64,000 nucleotides of DNA, from contig NZ_CALPCP010000005.1 in assembly GCF_943192995.1 (NCBI RefSeq), positions 109,993 to 173,992 on the forward strand, given 5' to 3'. The notes under the pieces are model-generated. The model saw nothing but the letters and a program-made list of their open reading frames with translations, ran no database searches and had not been told where the DNA came from. The position numbers and the translations under genes are program-made. The stretch is from Flintibacter muris (GTDB lineage Bacteria > Bacillota > Clostridia > Oscillospirales > Oscillospiraceae). Below are positions 17,198-24,868 of the stretch, one piece after another (the stretch's first letter is position 1; the number at the start of each line of letters is the position of its first letter).

Positions 17198-17692
17198 TCA
17201 AAGCGAGAGCTTCATGGCAATGTGATTTTGCGGCTCTTTGGAGCGGCTGAGTTTCTCCTGCTGTACCGCCATAAACATCTCGTCAGAAATAATGGCCTCA
17301 TGGGAGCCGGTGTAGAGATACCGTTCCATGAGGCCATTGTTTTCGATCTGGACAGCGCCGGTGCTGAGCGTTTTCTGGAGCAGCACCCGTCCGGTGTATT
17401 TTTCATTGGAGAGCAGTTTGTCAATTGCCTCCCGATTCCATTTGGGCCTGCCGGTGGGGGAGGGAAGGCCCTGCCTTTCCAGACCCGCAGCAATTTTCCC
17501 AAGGCTGTCACCAGCAAGATACCGTTCAAATATCCAGCACACTACCTGAGCCTCGTCAGGATTTACTGTCAGTTCACCGTCAGGGCCAACTTCATACCCA
17601 TAGCATTTGCGGCGAGCCATCTTAGAACTGCCGTCCTGAAACCCCTTCCGGAGACCGTTCTTAATTGCTTCACTTTTTTGAATCACATTCAT
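17198..17692 (-). pseudogene. Serine recombinase lacking the catalytic domain (recombinase-domain remnant)
   Basis: 164 residues that begin where the PF07508-type recombinase domain begins: GLRKGFQDGSSKMARRKCYGYEV, then QVVCWIFERYLAGDSLGKIA, then WNREAIDKLLSNEKYTGRV. The catalytic resolvase domain is absent. TATAGGAGGAAATTTTA precedes the ATG, so it may still be translated. It lies between a second recombinase fragment and tRNA-Leu, which suggests a decayed element integrated at the tRNA. Confidence 0.75.
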
Positions 17693-17765
17693 TAAAATTT
17701 CCTCCTATAAACAAGAATACCGCAGTGAAATCACTGCGGCGCAACGAGTTTTTGCATTCTGTATA

Positions 17766-17801
17766 TAAAAATTGACAGACCAACCCCTTGGCGGTCTGTC
17801 A
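17766..17801 (-). terminator. Terminator after tRNA-Leu
   Basis: On the minus strand a TGACAGACC stem pairs with GGTCTGTCA, followed by ATTTTTATA. Confidence 0.8.
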
Positions 17802-17809
17802 ACTTATCA

Positions 17810-17894
17810 TGGTACGGGTAGTGGGGGTCGAACCCACACGAATTGCTTCACAGGAACCTAAATCCTGCGCGTCTGCCAATTCCGCCATACCCGC
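17810..17894 (-). tRNA. tRNA-Leu (anticodon UAG)
   Basis: An 85-base class II tRNA including an encoded CCA. The acceptor stem is GCGGGTA/TACCCGT, the anticodon stem CAGGA/TCCTG with loop TTTAGGT, a long variable arm follows, and the T loop is TTCGACC. The anticodon TAG reads CUA and related Leu codons. Confidence 0.95.
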
Positions 17895-17906
17895 GCGGTA
17901 AAATGT

Positions 17907-17935
17907 ATCATACAGGAGCGGAGCTCAAAAGTCAA
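17907..17935 (-). promoter_or_regulatory. Promoter for tRNA-Leu
   Basis: Minus strand TTGACT (17930-17935), 17-base spacer, TATGAT (17907-17912). Confidence 0.7.
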
Positions 17936-17954
17936 TGAGGCTGAAGGAAAAATC

Positions 17955-18365
17955 TTATTTTTTCAGCTCCGCCGCCAAGGAGTCCACCGCCTTAGACACA
18001 TAGGCGGGCAGGGGCAGTTCCTCCACACCGGCCACCAGAACGCCGCAGCTGTTCATGGGGACCAAAAACTTTTTGGCCTGGCAGCTGCCCACCGCCTCCG
18101 CCATAGCGGGGGTGACCTCGCCCAGGATGGCGTTGGCCACCAGGATACCCACCGGACCCAGAACCCCGTCAGCGTCCATCACATTGCGGACCACCGGGTT
18201 TTCCCCTGTGGCGCCGAAGCTGGCCCCAGACTTGAGCATGGCGGCAGTGGCCGCGGTATTGGTACCGATGGCATAGATCTGGGCCTGGGGCAGGCGGGCT
18301 CTGGCCGCCTCCACCAGCAGACAGCCCAGGCGGCCGCCCTGACCGTCGATGACTACAATTTTCAC
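17955..18365 (-). CDS. DUF3842 family protein
   Basis: 136 residues. It starts at a GTG (18365) with AAGGAG seven bases upstream, giving the family N-terminus (V/M)KIVVIDGQGGRLG. Alternating beta strands and glycine loops (VIDGQGGRLG, AIGTNTAATAAMLKSGA) suggest a Rossmann-like nucleotide-binding fold. The family is restricted to clostridia and has no known function. It starts divergently from the small ORF at 18425. Confidence 0.82.
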   Translation of the reverse strand: MKIVVIDGQGGRLGCLLVEAARARLPQAQIYAIGTNTAATAAMLKSGASFGATGENPVVRNVMDADGVLGPVGILVANAILGEVTPAMAEAVGSCQAKKFLVPMNSCGVLVAGVEELPLPAYVSKAVDSLAAELKK

Positions 18366-18424
18366 AGGCAAAACTCCTTTTTTCCGCACCCGCCGGGCGC
18401 TGTCCGGCATAGGATAGTCCGGGG

Positions 18425-18673
18425 GTGGTCATTTTGTCTTCCTTGTATAACGCCAACAGTGGACAGCTGCTCACCATGGCGGTGGCCTTTTCTGCCGCGC
18501 TGGCCCAGGGGCAGAGTCAGGCTCAGCTGGCCAAGCTGGGGGCTTTTTTTACCATTGTGGGGGATACGCTGGCGCTGTATGCCCTGGAGCCCACCAGACA
18601 GGGGGGAAAGACGTCCCGGCAGGATGAGGAGGCGGCTGTTACCTCCGCCATCAGCCTTGGAGAAAATCTCTGA
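18425..18673 (+). CDS. Small protein, DUF6774-like
   Basis: 82 residues from a GTG start. The core (SGQLLTMAVAFSAALAQGQSQAQLAKLGAFFTIVGDTLALYAL, residues ~12-55) resembles small clostridial DUF6774 proteins: helix, S/D-rich turn, then FTxxGDTLA. The function is unknown. Its 3' end overlaps the convergent patatin gene by 23 bases. Confidence 0.6.
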   Translation: MVILSSLYNANSGQLLTMAVAFSAALAQGQSQAQLAKLGAFFTIVGDTLALYALEPTRQGGKTSRQDEEAAVTSAISLGENL

Positions 18674-19499
18674 TCTCCTCCATGCGGTCCGTGGCCGACT
18701 GGTAGCCTGCCGCCCACAGCAGGCGCAGCTTTTCAGTGTCCCGCTCTGTCCGGGCTACGCCCAAGGTGGACTTTGGGGCAATCACCAGCAGCCGGCCCTC
18801 CCGCTCCGCTTGGAACAGCTGCTCCCTGTTTTGGTTATAGACCTCCGCCCGGCGCTCCATAACCTCCAGAAAGGCGGGGTAGCCCTTGTACCGCCTCCGG
18901 ATCAGCTTCATAACCCGGTCGGGCTTGCGGCGGTAGGTCCTGGGTCTGGTGAGGACCACAATCACCCGCTGGCATTTGTCCAGTGCCCGCTGCCAGGGGA
19001 TGGCGTCGGCAATACCGCCGTCCAGATAGGGCTGGCCGTCGATTTCAAAGACGGGGAACAGCAGCGGCATGGCACAGCTGGCCTGGAGAACCAGAGATTC
19101 CTTGTCCCGCCGGGGGACGGGCAGATAGTCCGCCTTGCCGGTGTTCAGATTGGTGACCACTGCTTCCACCTGGCCGGGATAGGCCGCAAAGGTATCGTAG
19201 TCGAAGGGAACCAGCTGGTTGGGAATGGTGTCATAGGCGAATTTCAGGCCAAAATAACTGCGGTTGCTTTTATCGGTCAGGTTGCGCCAGCCCATGTAGC
19301 GCCGGTCGGGAGCAAAGCGGGTGACCACCTGAAGATTGCGCCGGGGCTGCCTGGATACATAGCTCACCCCGTAGGCGATGCCCGCCGACACCCCAATCAC
19401 ATAGTCCGTCATCACGCCGCCGTCCAGCAGGCCGTCGCACACGCCGCTGGAAAAAATTGCTCGGAGAGCGCCGCCCTCCAGAACCAATCCTGTTTTCAT
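18651..19499 (-). CDS. Patatin-like phospholipase
   Basis: 282 residues, cytosolic YjjU/RssA-type patatin. The oxyanion loop is LEGGALRAIFSSG near residues 6-18, the nucleophile elbow is GVSAG (Ser ~43), and the catalytic Asp is in DGGIAD near 161. GGGAGGTTTTT precedes the ATG at 19499. The lipid substrate is unknown. Confidence 0.9.
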   Translation of the reverse strand: MKTGLVLEGGALRAIFSSGVCDGLLDGGVMTDYVIGVSAGIAYGVSYVSRQPRRNLQVVTRFAPDRRYMGWRNLTDKSNRSYFGLKFAYDTIPNQLVPFDYDTFAAYPGQVEAVVTNLNTGKADYLPVPRRDKESLVLQASCAMPLLFPVFEIDGQPYLDGGIADAIPWQRALDKCQRVIVVLTRPRTYRRKPDRVMKLIRRRYKGYPAFLEVMERRAEVYNQNREQLFQAEREGRLLVIAPKSTLGVARTERDTEKLRLLWAAGYQSATDRMEEIRDFLQG

Positions 19500-19559
19500 A
19501 AAAACCTCCCACACCCCTCATTGGGCGTTTTTTCTTATTATACCCCTTTCCCGAACATT

Positions 19560-19839
19560 TTGCAAATTGTTGAGAAGGACAAGACACAGAAATCGTGCAG
19601 AGCGCGACGACCCCGGCGCCGAATCTGACAAGCCGGTCACCGAAAGGAGCTGGATAGACCTCACACTTTTCCCCTTCAAGGTAATCTGCAAGCTGTCGAA
19701 ATATTTCTATACGTTCGTTTTCGTCCCATGTCAGAACATCAGCGAAGGTATACCGCTTGTTCTCTGCTGGTAATGCCACCCACATTTCGATGAGAGCTTC
19801 CTCCACGCTCCCGCGTTTTCCATTTTTTGTATCATGCAT
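19560..19839 (-). pseudogene. Uma2-family nuclease-like gene with internal deletion
   Basis: The frame opens with KRYTFADVLTWDENERIE, the N-terminal signature of Uma2 (DUF820) proteins. It jumps directly to IFRQLADYLEGEKCEVYPAPFGDRLV, a segment normally tens of residues later, so the intervening region is missing. Homology fades after this. A GCGCGACGACCCCGGCGC tract at the 3' end resembles part of the palindromic repeat at 55618-55703. Probably non-functional. Confidence 0.65.
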
Positions 19840-19876
19840 CCATTATAGCACCTTTACCCCTGTTGGTACAGCTTCT

Positions 19877-19966
19877 TATAGCAAACTTCAAAATTGCTGA
19901 CACCGAAGCTGCAGGGGCGGCCTGTGGCCGCCCCTGCATGTAGCAGCAAATCTGATGGTTGCTATA
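19877..19966. repeat. 90-bp palindromic repeat, copy 1
   Basis: Imperfect terminal inverted repeats of about 23 bases: TATAGCAAACTTCA...TTGCTG against CAGCAAATCTGATGG...GCTATA. Between them is a second stem, GCAGGGGCGGCC/GGCCGCCCCTGC. A second 90-base copy lies at 42755-42844. No coding capacity. Confidence 0.85.
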
Positions 19967-20013
19967 ATCGCCTTCTTCGCACTTCGTGCGATGAAGGCGA
20001 CGAAATTTTTACT

Positions 20014-20057
20014 AAAAACGGCCTATCGCGGGAGGGCAGTCCCACGATAGGCCGTTT
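20014..20057 (-). terminator. Terminator after the coiled-coil gene
   Basis: CGGCCTATCG stem pairs with CGATAGGCCG, followed on the minus strand by TTTTTAGT, just past the stop of the gene at 20069-20593. Confidence 0.8.
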
Positions 20058-20068
20058 AATTAGGATGG

Positions 20069-20593
20069 TTAGCTTCTGTCTGCGTCAAACACGGGGCGGC
20101 CCTGAGACTGTCCGCCGGGGTTATTGTTGATGGTGGCCGCAGCGGCCGCTCTAAACCGGGAGCGGGACTGCTTGATCTCGTCAAAAGCCTCGGCCACCGC
20201 CTCCTCGGTACGGCGCAGGGCATCCTCGCAGTACTCATTGGCGGAACGCTTCAGCGCCCGGCTGCGCTCCTCCGCCTGGCGGATCATGTCGTTAGCCCGC
20301 TGCTTAGCCTGGAGGGCCACGGTGTCAGCGGCCAGCATCTGCTTGGCCCGCTCCTCGGCGGAGCGGACGATAGACTCCGCCTTCCGCTTGGCGTCCGCCT
20401 CCATCTCGGCCCGGCGGGCCATCATCTTCCGGGCCTCGGTCAGCTCCATGGGGAACTGGCTGCGGATATCGTCAATCAGATCCAGGGCCCGATCCCGTTC
20501 AATGATACACTTGTCGCTGGACAGAGGCGCGTTTTTCGCCTCGTCGATCATCTCAAACAGCATATCCAACAGTTCTTCCACACCGCTTGCCAT
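20069..20593 (-). CDS. Coiled-coil protein linked to coaD-rsmD
   Basis: 174 residues, almost wholly helical and rich in Ala, Glu, Arg. The central part (ARKMMARRAEMEADAKRKAE ... QAKQRANDMIRQAEERSRAL) resembles DivIVA and ATP synthase b/E-subunit stalks. No membrane segment or catalytic motif. The C-terminal 30 residues look disordered. It starts 4 bases after the coaD stop; the rsmD-coaD linkage suggests co-expression only. Function unknown. Confidence 0.78.
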   Translation of the reverse strand: MASGVEELLDMLFEMIDEAKNAPLSSDKCIIERDRALDLIDDIRSQFPMELTEARKMMARRAEMEADAKRKAESIVRSAEERAKQMLAADTVALQAKQRANDMIRQAEERSRALKRSANEYCEDALRRTEEAVAEAFDEIKQSRSRFRAAAAATINNNPGGQSQGRPVFDADRS

Positions 20594-20597
20594 CTGT

Positions 20598-21095
20598 TCA
20601 GCCTTCCTTTCCTTCCATCTCTCTCATGCGCCGGTTCACATCATCCACAATCTCCCGGGGGACAAGGCCGGTCAGGTCTGTCCCATACCGGGCCATCTCC
20701 TTGACAATGGTGGAGCTGAGATAGGTATACTTTTCACTGGACGCCAAAAACATGGTCTCCAGTTTGGGATTCAGGTGCCGGTTGATTACCGCCATCTGAA
20801 CCTCCTGCTCAAAGTCGGACACAGCCCTCAGGCCCTTCACAACCACCTTGGCCCGCCGCCGCTTGGCATAGGCGGCCAGCAGCTCATTGGAGAAGTCCAC
20901 CTCTACGTTGGGAAACCGGGCGGTGGATTTGCGAAGAAGCTCCACCCGCTCCTCCGGGGTAAACATGCCTGTCTTTTTGGAGTTTACCATAACACATACG
21001 ATAAGACCGTCGAAACAGGCGGCCGCCCGCTTGATGATGTTCAGGTGCCCTAACGTCACCGGGTCAAAGCTGCCCGGATAGATGGCTGTGCTCAT
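20598..21095 (-). CDS. coaD: Phosphopantetheine adenylyltransferase
   Basis: Catalyses the penultimate step of coenzyme A synthesis. The nucleotidyltransferase motif YPGSFDPVTLGHLNII is at residues ~6-21 and the second motif YLSSTIVKE near 125. 165 residues, normal. It overlaps rsmD by 4 bases (21092-21095), the usual Firmicute pair. Confidence 0.96.
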   Translation of the reverse strand: MSTAIYPGSFDPVTLGHLNIIKRAAACFDGLIVCVMVNSKKTGMFTPEERVELLRKSTARFPNVEVDFSNELLAAYAKRRRAKVVVKGLRAVSDFEQEVQMAVINRHLNPKLETMFLASSEKYTYLSSTIVKEMARYGTDLTGLVPREIVDDVNRRMREMEGKEG

Positions 21096-21649
21096 CGGCT
21101 CACGCTCCCGGCCCGGCGGCAGACGGTCAGCTTAATCTGTCCATACCGGTATTCCCGCCCCGCCTCATAGGGGGGCGTCAGTGTGGGGACAGACCAGTCT
21201 GTCCCACTTTCACACACTATTATACCATGTTCCCGCAAAATGTCAAACCTTGTCAAAGATTCCAGCGATTTTTCCAATAAACCGCTGGCATAAGGCGGAT
21301 CCAGAAAGACTATGTCAAATTTCTCCCGGCAAAGGGACAGAAAGGACAACGACTCCTCCTGGGCCACCCGGGCGCGGTCCTCAAAGCGGCACAGCCGGAT
21401 GTTTTCCCGCACCAGGGCAGCAGCCTCCCGGCGCTGGTCCACAAAGGTGCAGTGCTCCGCCCCGCGGGACAGGGCCTCCAGCCCCAGCTGTCCGGTACCG
21501 GCGAAAAGGTCCAGCACCCGCCGGCCCTCCAGCTCAAACTGGATGATGTTGAACAGCCCCTCCTTCACCTTATCGGTGGTGGGCCGGGTGTCCATGCCCT
21601 TGGGTTCCTTTAATTTGCGGCCCCGGGCGGAGCCGGTAATAATGCGCAT
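21092..21649 (-). CDS. rsmD: RsmD, 16S rRNA (guanine-966-N2)-methyltransferase
   Basis: 185 residues. The start MRIITGSARGRKLKEPKG is typical, SAM motif I is VLDLFAGTGQLGLEAL, and the catalytic DPPY is in FLDPPYASG. It modifies G966 of 16S rRNA. It overlaps coaD and is preceded by intergenic repeat copy C. Confidence 0.95.
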   Translation of the reverse strand: MRIITGSARGRKLKEPKGMDTRPTTDKVKEGLFNIIQFELEGRRVLDLFAGTGQLGLEALSRGAEHCTFVDQRREAAALVRENIRLCRFEDRARVAQEESLSFLSLCREKFDIVFLDPPYASGLLEKSLESLTRFDILREHGIIVCESGTDWSVPTLTPPYEAGREYRYGQIKLTVCRRAGSVSR

Positions 21650-21667
21650 ATTGATCTTCCTTTCTCC

Positions 21668-21800
21668 AAAGGCCCCCTTCGCAAAGGGGGCTGTCAGCCG
21701 CAGGCTGACTGGGGGTTTTCTGCTTAAAACAGCTGCATTTCAGTAGGGAAAACCCTCCGTCATGGCTCCGCCATGCCACCTTCCTTTGCGAAAGGAGGCT
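21668..21800. repeat. Dispersed MITE-like intergenic repeat, copy C
   Basis: CCCCCTTCGCAAAGGGGG, CAGCCGCAGGCTG, GGGGGTTTTCTGC, then AAAACCCTCCGTCATGGC and the closing TTTGCGAAAGGAGGC. It has the same layout as copy A at 2782. Confidence 0.78.
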
Positions 21801-21819
21801 TTTGGCACATTCCGGAACT

Positions 21820-23640
21820 CTATTCTTCACTATGAAAGTAATCATACACCGCCTGGGCGGTATTTTTGGGGACAACCTCCTGGAGCTGCTCCAGGGAGGC
21901 CCCTTTGACTGCCTTGATGGTTTTGAACTGCTTCAAAAGCTGCTGGCGGCGCTTCTCCCCCACCCCGGGTATTTTGTCCAGAACGGAGGTTTTTACGTGT
22001 CCCGCCTGTAGCTGGCGGTGATATTCGATGGCAAAGCGGTGAGTCTCCTCCTGGATCTGGCCAATGAGGGCAAAAACCGCCGGGATGGACTGGATGCCGA
22101 TCTCCCGTCCGTCGGGGTGGACCAGGGCCCGGGTGCGGTGGCGGTCGTCCTTCACCATGCCGTAGGCGGGGATGGACAGATTCAGGGTTTCCAGCACCCG
22201 GGCGGCCACCTTCACATGCTCGTGGCCGCCGTCGATCAGGAGCAGGTCGGGCTTGTCCGAAAATTTCTCGTCCCCGTCCAACAAGCGGCGGAACCGGCGG
22301 GTGAGCACCTGCTCCATAGAGGCGTAGTCGTCGGGGCTGTCCATGTCCTTGAGCTTAAAACGGCGGTAGTCCCGTTTCAGGGGCCTTCCGTCCACATAGA
22401 CCACCATGGAGGCCACAATGTCGCTGGCTCCGGTGTTGGAGATGTCGTAGGATTCCATCCGCCGGGGGGGCGTCTCCAGGCTGAGCATCTTCCCCAAAGC
22501 CTCCAGCAGCTTGTTGCGCCGCTCCTCGTGGGTGGTGGCCCGCTCCACCTCTTCCCGGGCGTTCTGGTTGGCCAGTTTAATCAGGTCCATCTTGGCCCCC
22601 CGCTGAGGGGTGACCAGTTCCACCCGATAGCCCACCTGTTCCGACAGCATCCGGGTGAGAGGCACCTGGTCAGGCAGCTCACAGGGAATCAAAATCTGCT
22701 TGGGCAGGCGGGTACGGCCCACATAGTACTCCCGCATCAGGGAGGACAGCACCGCCCCCTCCTCCTCTTCCATAGGGGTCTCCAGCAGGTCGAAGTCCTT
22801 GGCGGCCAGCTCGCCGTCCACAAAGTGGAGGACCACAAAGCAGCTTTTGGCCGTCCCCCGGAAAAAGCCGGCCACATCAGTGTCCGCCAAAGAGGCGGCG
22901 ATCACCTTTTGACGCTTGCCCAGCAGCTCAATGGCACGCAGCCGGTCCCGAAGCTGGGCAGCCTGCTCAAAGCGCAGCTCCTCTGCCGCCCGCTCCATCT
23001 CCTGAGTCAGGTCCCGCTGTACATCCTTGAACCGGCCCTCCAGCAGAGATACCGCCTGGGCAACGGCCTGGTCATGCTGCTCTTTCAGCTCGTCCCCCCG
23101 GCAATAACCGTCGCACTTTCCCATGTGGTAGTTAAGACAGGGCCGCTCCTTGCCGATATCTCTGGGGAACTTTTTATTGCAGGAGGGCAGCCGCAGAGCA
23201 GTGCGCAGGGCGTCGATAATGCCTTGGGTGCTGTGTCGGCTGGCGTAGGGGCCAAAGTAGCGGGCGCCGTCCTCCGCCGCTTTGGAGGCCAGAGAGAATT
23301 TGGGATACGCCTCTTTGGACAGCCGGATATAGGGATAGCCCTTGCTGTCCTTGAGAAGAATATTGTACCGGGGCTGGTGCCGCTTGATGAGGGAGCACTC
23401 CAGCACCAGGGCCTCAAACTCACTGTCGGCAATAATGACGTCAAAGTGGTCAATCTGAGACACCATAGCCCGGGTCTTCTCCGTGTGGCCGGCGGAGTCC
23501 TGAAAGTACTGGCTCACCCGGTTTTTCAGCGCCTTGGCCTTGCCCACATAGATGACGGTGCTCTGGACGTCCTGCATGATATAGACCCCCGGCTTCAGCG
23601 GCAGACTGTGGGCCTTCTCTTTTAATTCGTCAAAGGTCAT
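21820..23640 (-). CDS. uvrC: UvrC, excinuclease ABC subunit C
   Basis: Dual-incision nuclease of nucleotide excision repair, 606 residues. The GIY-YIG domain is at ~10-95 (LPLKPGVYIMQDVQSTVIYVG...). A UVR coiled segment binding UvrB is near 200-240. The RNase H-like nuclease is at ~370-540 (MESYDISNTGASDIVASMVV, LLIDGG), and a C-terminal helix-hairpin-helix is DKIPGVGEKRRQQLL. The ATG at 23640 is preferred since GGGAGGACGCC precedes it. Confidence 0.96.
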   Translation of the reverse strand: MTFDELKEKAHSLPLKPGVYIMQDVQSTVIYVGKAKALKNRVSQYFQDSAGHTEKTRAMVSQIDHFDVIIADSEFEALVLECSLIKRHQPRYNILLKDSKGYPYIRLSKEAYPKFSLASKAAEDGARYFGPYASRHSTQGIIDALRTALRLPSCNKKFPRDIGKERPCLNYHMGKCDGYCRGDELKEQHDQAVAQAVSLLEGRFKDVQRDLTQEMERAAEELRFEQAAQLRDRLRAIELLGKRQKVIAASLADTDVAGFFRGTAKSCFVVLHFVDGELAAKDFDLLETPMEEEEGAVLSSLMREYYVGRTRLPKQILIPCELPDQVPLTRMLSEQVGYRVELVTPQRGAKMDLIKLANQNAREEVERATTHEERRNKLLEALGKMLSLETPPRRMESYDISNTGASDIVASMVVYVDGRPLKRDYRRFKLKDMDSPDDYASMEQVLTRRFRRLLDGDEKFSDKPDLLLIDGGHEHVKVAARVLETLNLSIPAYGMVKDDRHRTRALVHPDGREIGIQSIPAVFALIGQIQEETHRFAIEYHRQLQAGHVKTSVLDKIPGVGEKRRQQLLKQFKTIKAVKGASLEQLQEVVPKNTAQAVYDYFHSEE

Positions 23641-23662
23641 GGCGTCCTCCCTTGGGAACATC

Positions 23663-23692
23663 AAAAAAGGCGCCGCAGCGCGGCGCCTTTTA
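23663..23692 (-). terminator. Terminator after ptsH
   Basis: AAAAAAGGCGCCGCAGCGCGGCGCCTTTT stem with flanking runs, between uvrC and ptsH. Confidence 0.85.
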
Positions 23693-23710
23693 GGATGATT
23701 TTTGCGGTGC

Positions 23711-23974
23711 TTACTCGGAGAAATCGGAAGAGATCATCTTGTACAGAGCCTCGACCGCTTCCTTCTCGTCGGGACCATCAGCGATCAGCTTGATAGGAGT
23801 GCCCTTCACGATGCCAAGAGACAGAACGCCCAGCAGACTCTTCGCGTTGACCTTGCGCTCCTCCTTCTCCACCCAGATGGAGCTCTTGAACTCGTTGGCC
23901 TTCTGGATGAAAAATGTAGCGGGTCTGGCATGGAGACCGACCTGGTTGTTTACGACGGCTTCCTGACTATACAT
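23711..23974 (-). CDS. ptsH: HPr phosphocarrier protein
   Basis: 87 residues. The ATG at 23974 follows GGAGGT. Both phosphorylation sites are present: His15 in GLHARPAT for PEP-dependent PTS transfer, and Ser46 in AKSLLGVLSLG for HPr kinase regulation. This indicates a Firmicute-type carbon-control HPr rather than the His15-less Crh. It is monocistronic, with a promoter at 24013-24042 and its own terminator. Confidence 0.93.
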   Translation of the reverse strand: MYSQEAVVNNQVGLHARPATFFIQKANEFKSSIWVEKEERKVNAKSLLGVLSLGIVKGTPIKLIADGPDEKEAVEALYKMISSDFSE

Positions 23975-24012
23975 ATCACGTACCTCCGCCCTATTCATTA
24001 GGATGTGTGCTT

Positions 24013-24042
24013 AGCATAGCAGATTTATCCCCATTTCGTCAA
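24013..24042 (-). promoter_or_regulatory. Promoter for ptsH
   Basis: Minus strand TTGACG (24037-24042), 18-base spacer, TATGCT (24013-24018). Confidence 0.6.
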
Positions 24043-24391
24043 TGGACATTTGCACAAATATTACCGTGATTTCTTCCCGCTTTTACGGGATAAATTATCA
24101 TTTTTATTCCCATTTTTCTGCTCAGAATCCAAAAACTGCCTTTTTTCAAGTTTTTCAATCTTTTTTTGGAACAAATCCACATTTGTCACAAATATAAATT
24201 TTTATGAAGCTTTTTACCCCTTTTTCCCCGAGGTAAGAACAACAAACCGTCATTTTTTCCAATATAATCCAATTCCCCAGTCCTTTTACTTCCATACTAT
24301 GCGGATATAGAATGAATAGCATAAAAATCTTTCCCATAAATGTGACCTTTTTCCTTCCGCAACCGTTTTACCTGTGAAAGGAGGTCAAGTG
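24043..24391. other. AT-rich intergenic region
   Basis: About 350 bases, strikingly AT-rich with T and A runs against GC-rich surroundings. No credible gene. It presumably carries the promoter of the ECF sigma gene at 24392. Only an AAAGGAGGTCAAGTG ribosome-binding site can be named with confidence. Confidence 0.5.
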
Positions 24392-24868
24392 ATGAATCAA
24401 GCAATCAGCGCCTGTCAATTTGAGGCGGACTATGACGCTTACAGCGGTGCGGTCTACCGTCTGGCCATGGTCTACCTGGGCCGTCAAGCCGATGCGGAGG
24501 ATGTGACCCAGGAGGTCTTTCTCCGTCTGCTGCACCGGGCCCCCGCCTTTGCGGACCAAGACCACGAAAAGCGGTGGCTCCTTCAAGTAACCGCCAACCT
24601 GTGCAGGGACCAGCTCCGGGGGTTCTGGCGCAAGCGGGTGACTGAGCTGGAGGACTCCATTCCAGCCGCTCCCCCGGAGGAACTGGAGGCCCTTGACGCA
24701 GTATTTCGCCTGCCGGAAAAATACAAGCTGCCCATCCATCTCCATTACTACGAGGGCTATTCAGTGGCCGAGATGGCCGAAATTTTAAAGCTGGGGCAAT
24801 CGGCGGTGAAAATGCGGCTGAAACGGGGCCGGGAGCTGCTGAAAATCGAATTGGAGGGATCAATTTGA
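24392..24868 (+). CDS. ECF-type RNA polymerase sigma factor (second)
   Basis: 158 residues. Region 2 has ADAEDVTQEVFLRLLHRAP and region 4 is LPEKYKLPIHLHYYEGYSVAEMAEILKLGQSAVKMRLKRGRELL. The ATG at 24392 is preceded by AAAGGAGG. It overlaps the next gene (24865) by 4 bases. It resembles the sigma factor at 15871-16350, so the two pairs may be paralogues. Confidence 0.9.
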   Translation: MNQAISACQFEADYDAYSGAVYRLAMVYLGRQADAEDVTQEVFLRLLHRAPAFADQDHEKRWLLQVTANLCRDQLRGFWRKRVTELEDSIPAAPPEELEALDAVFRLPEKYKLPIHLHYYEGYSVAEMAEILKLGQSAVKMRLKRGRELLKIELEGSI

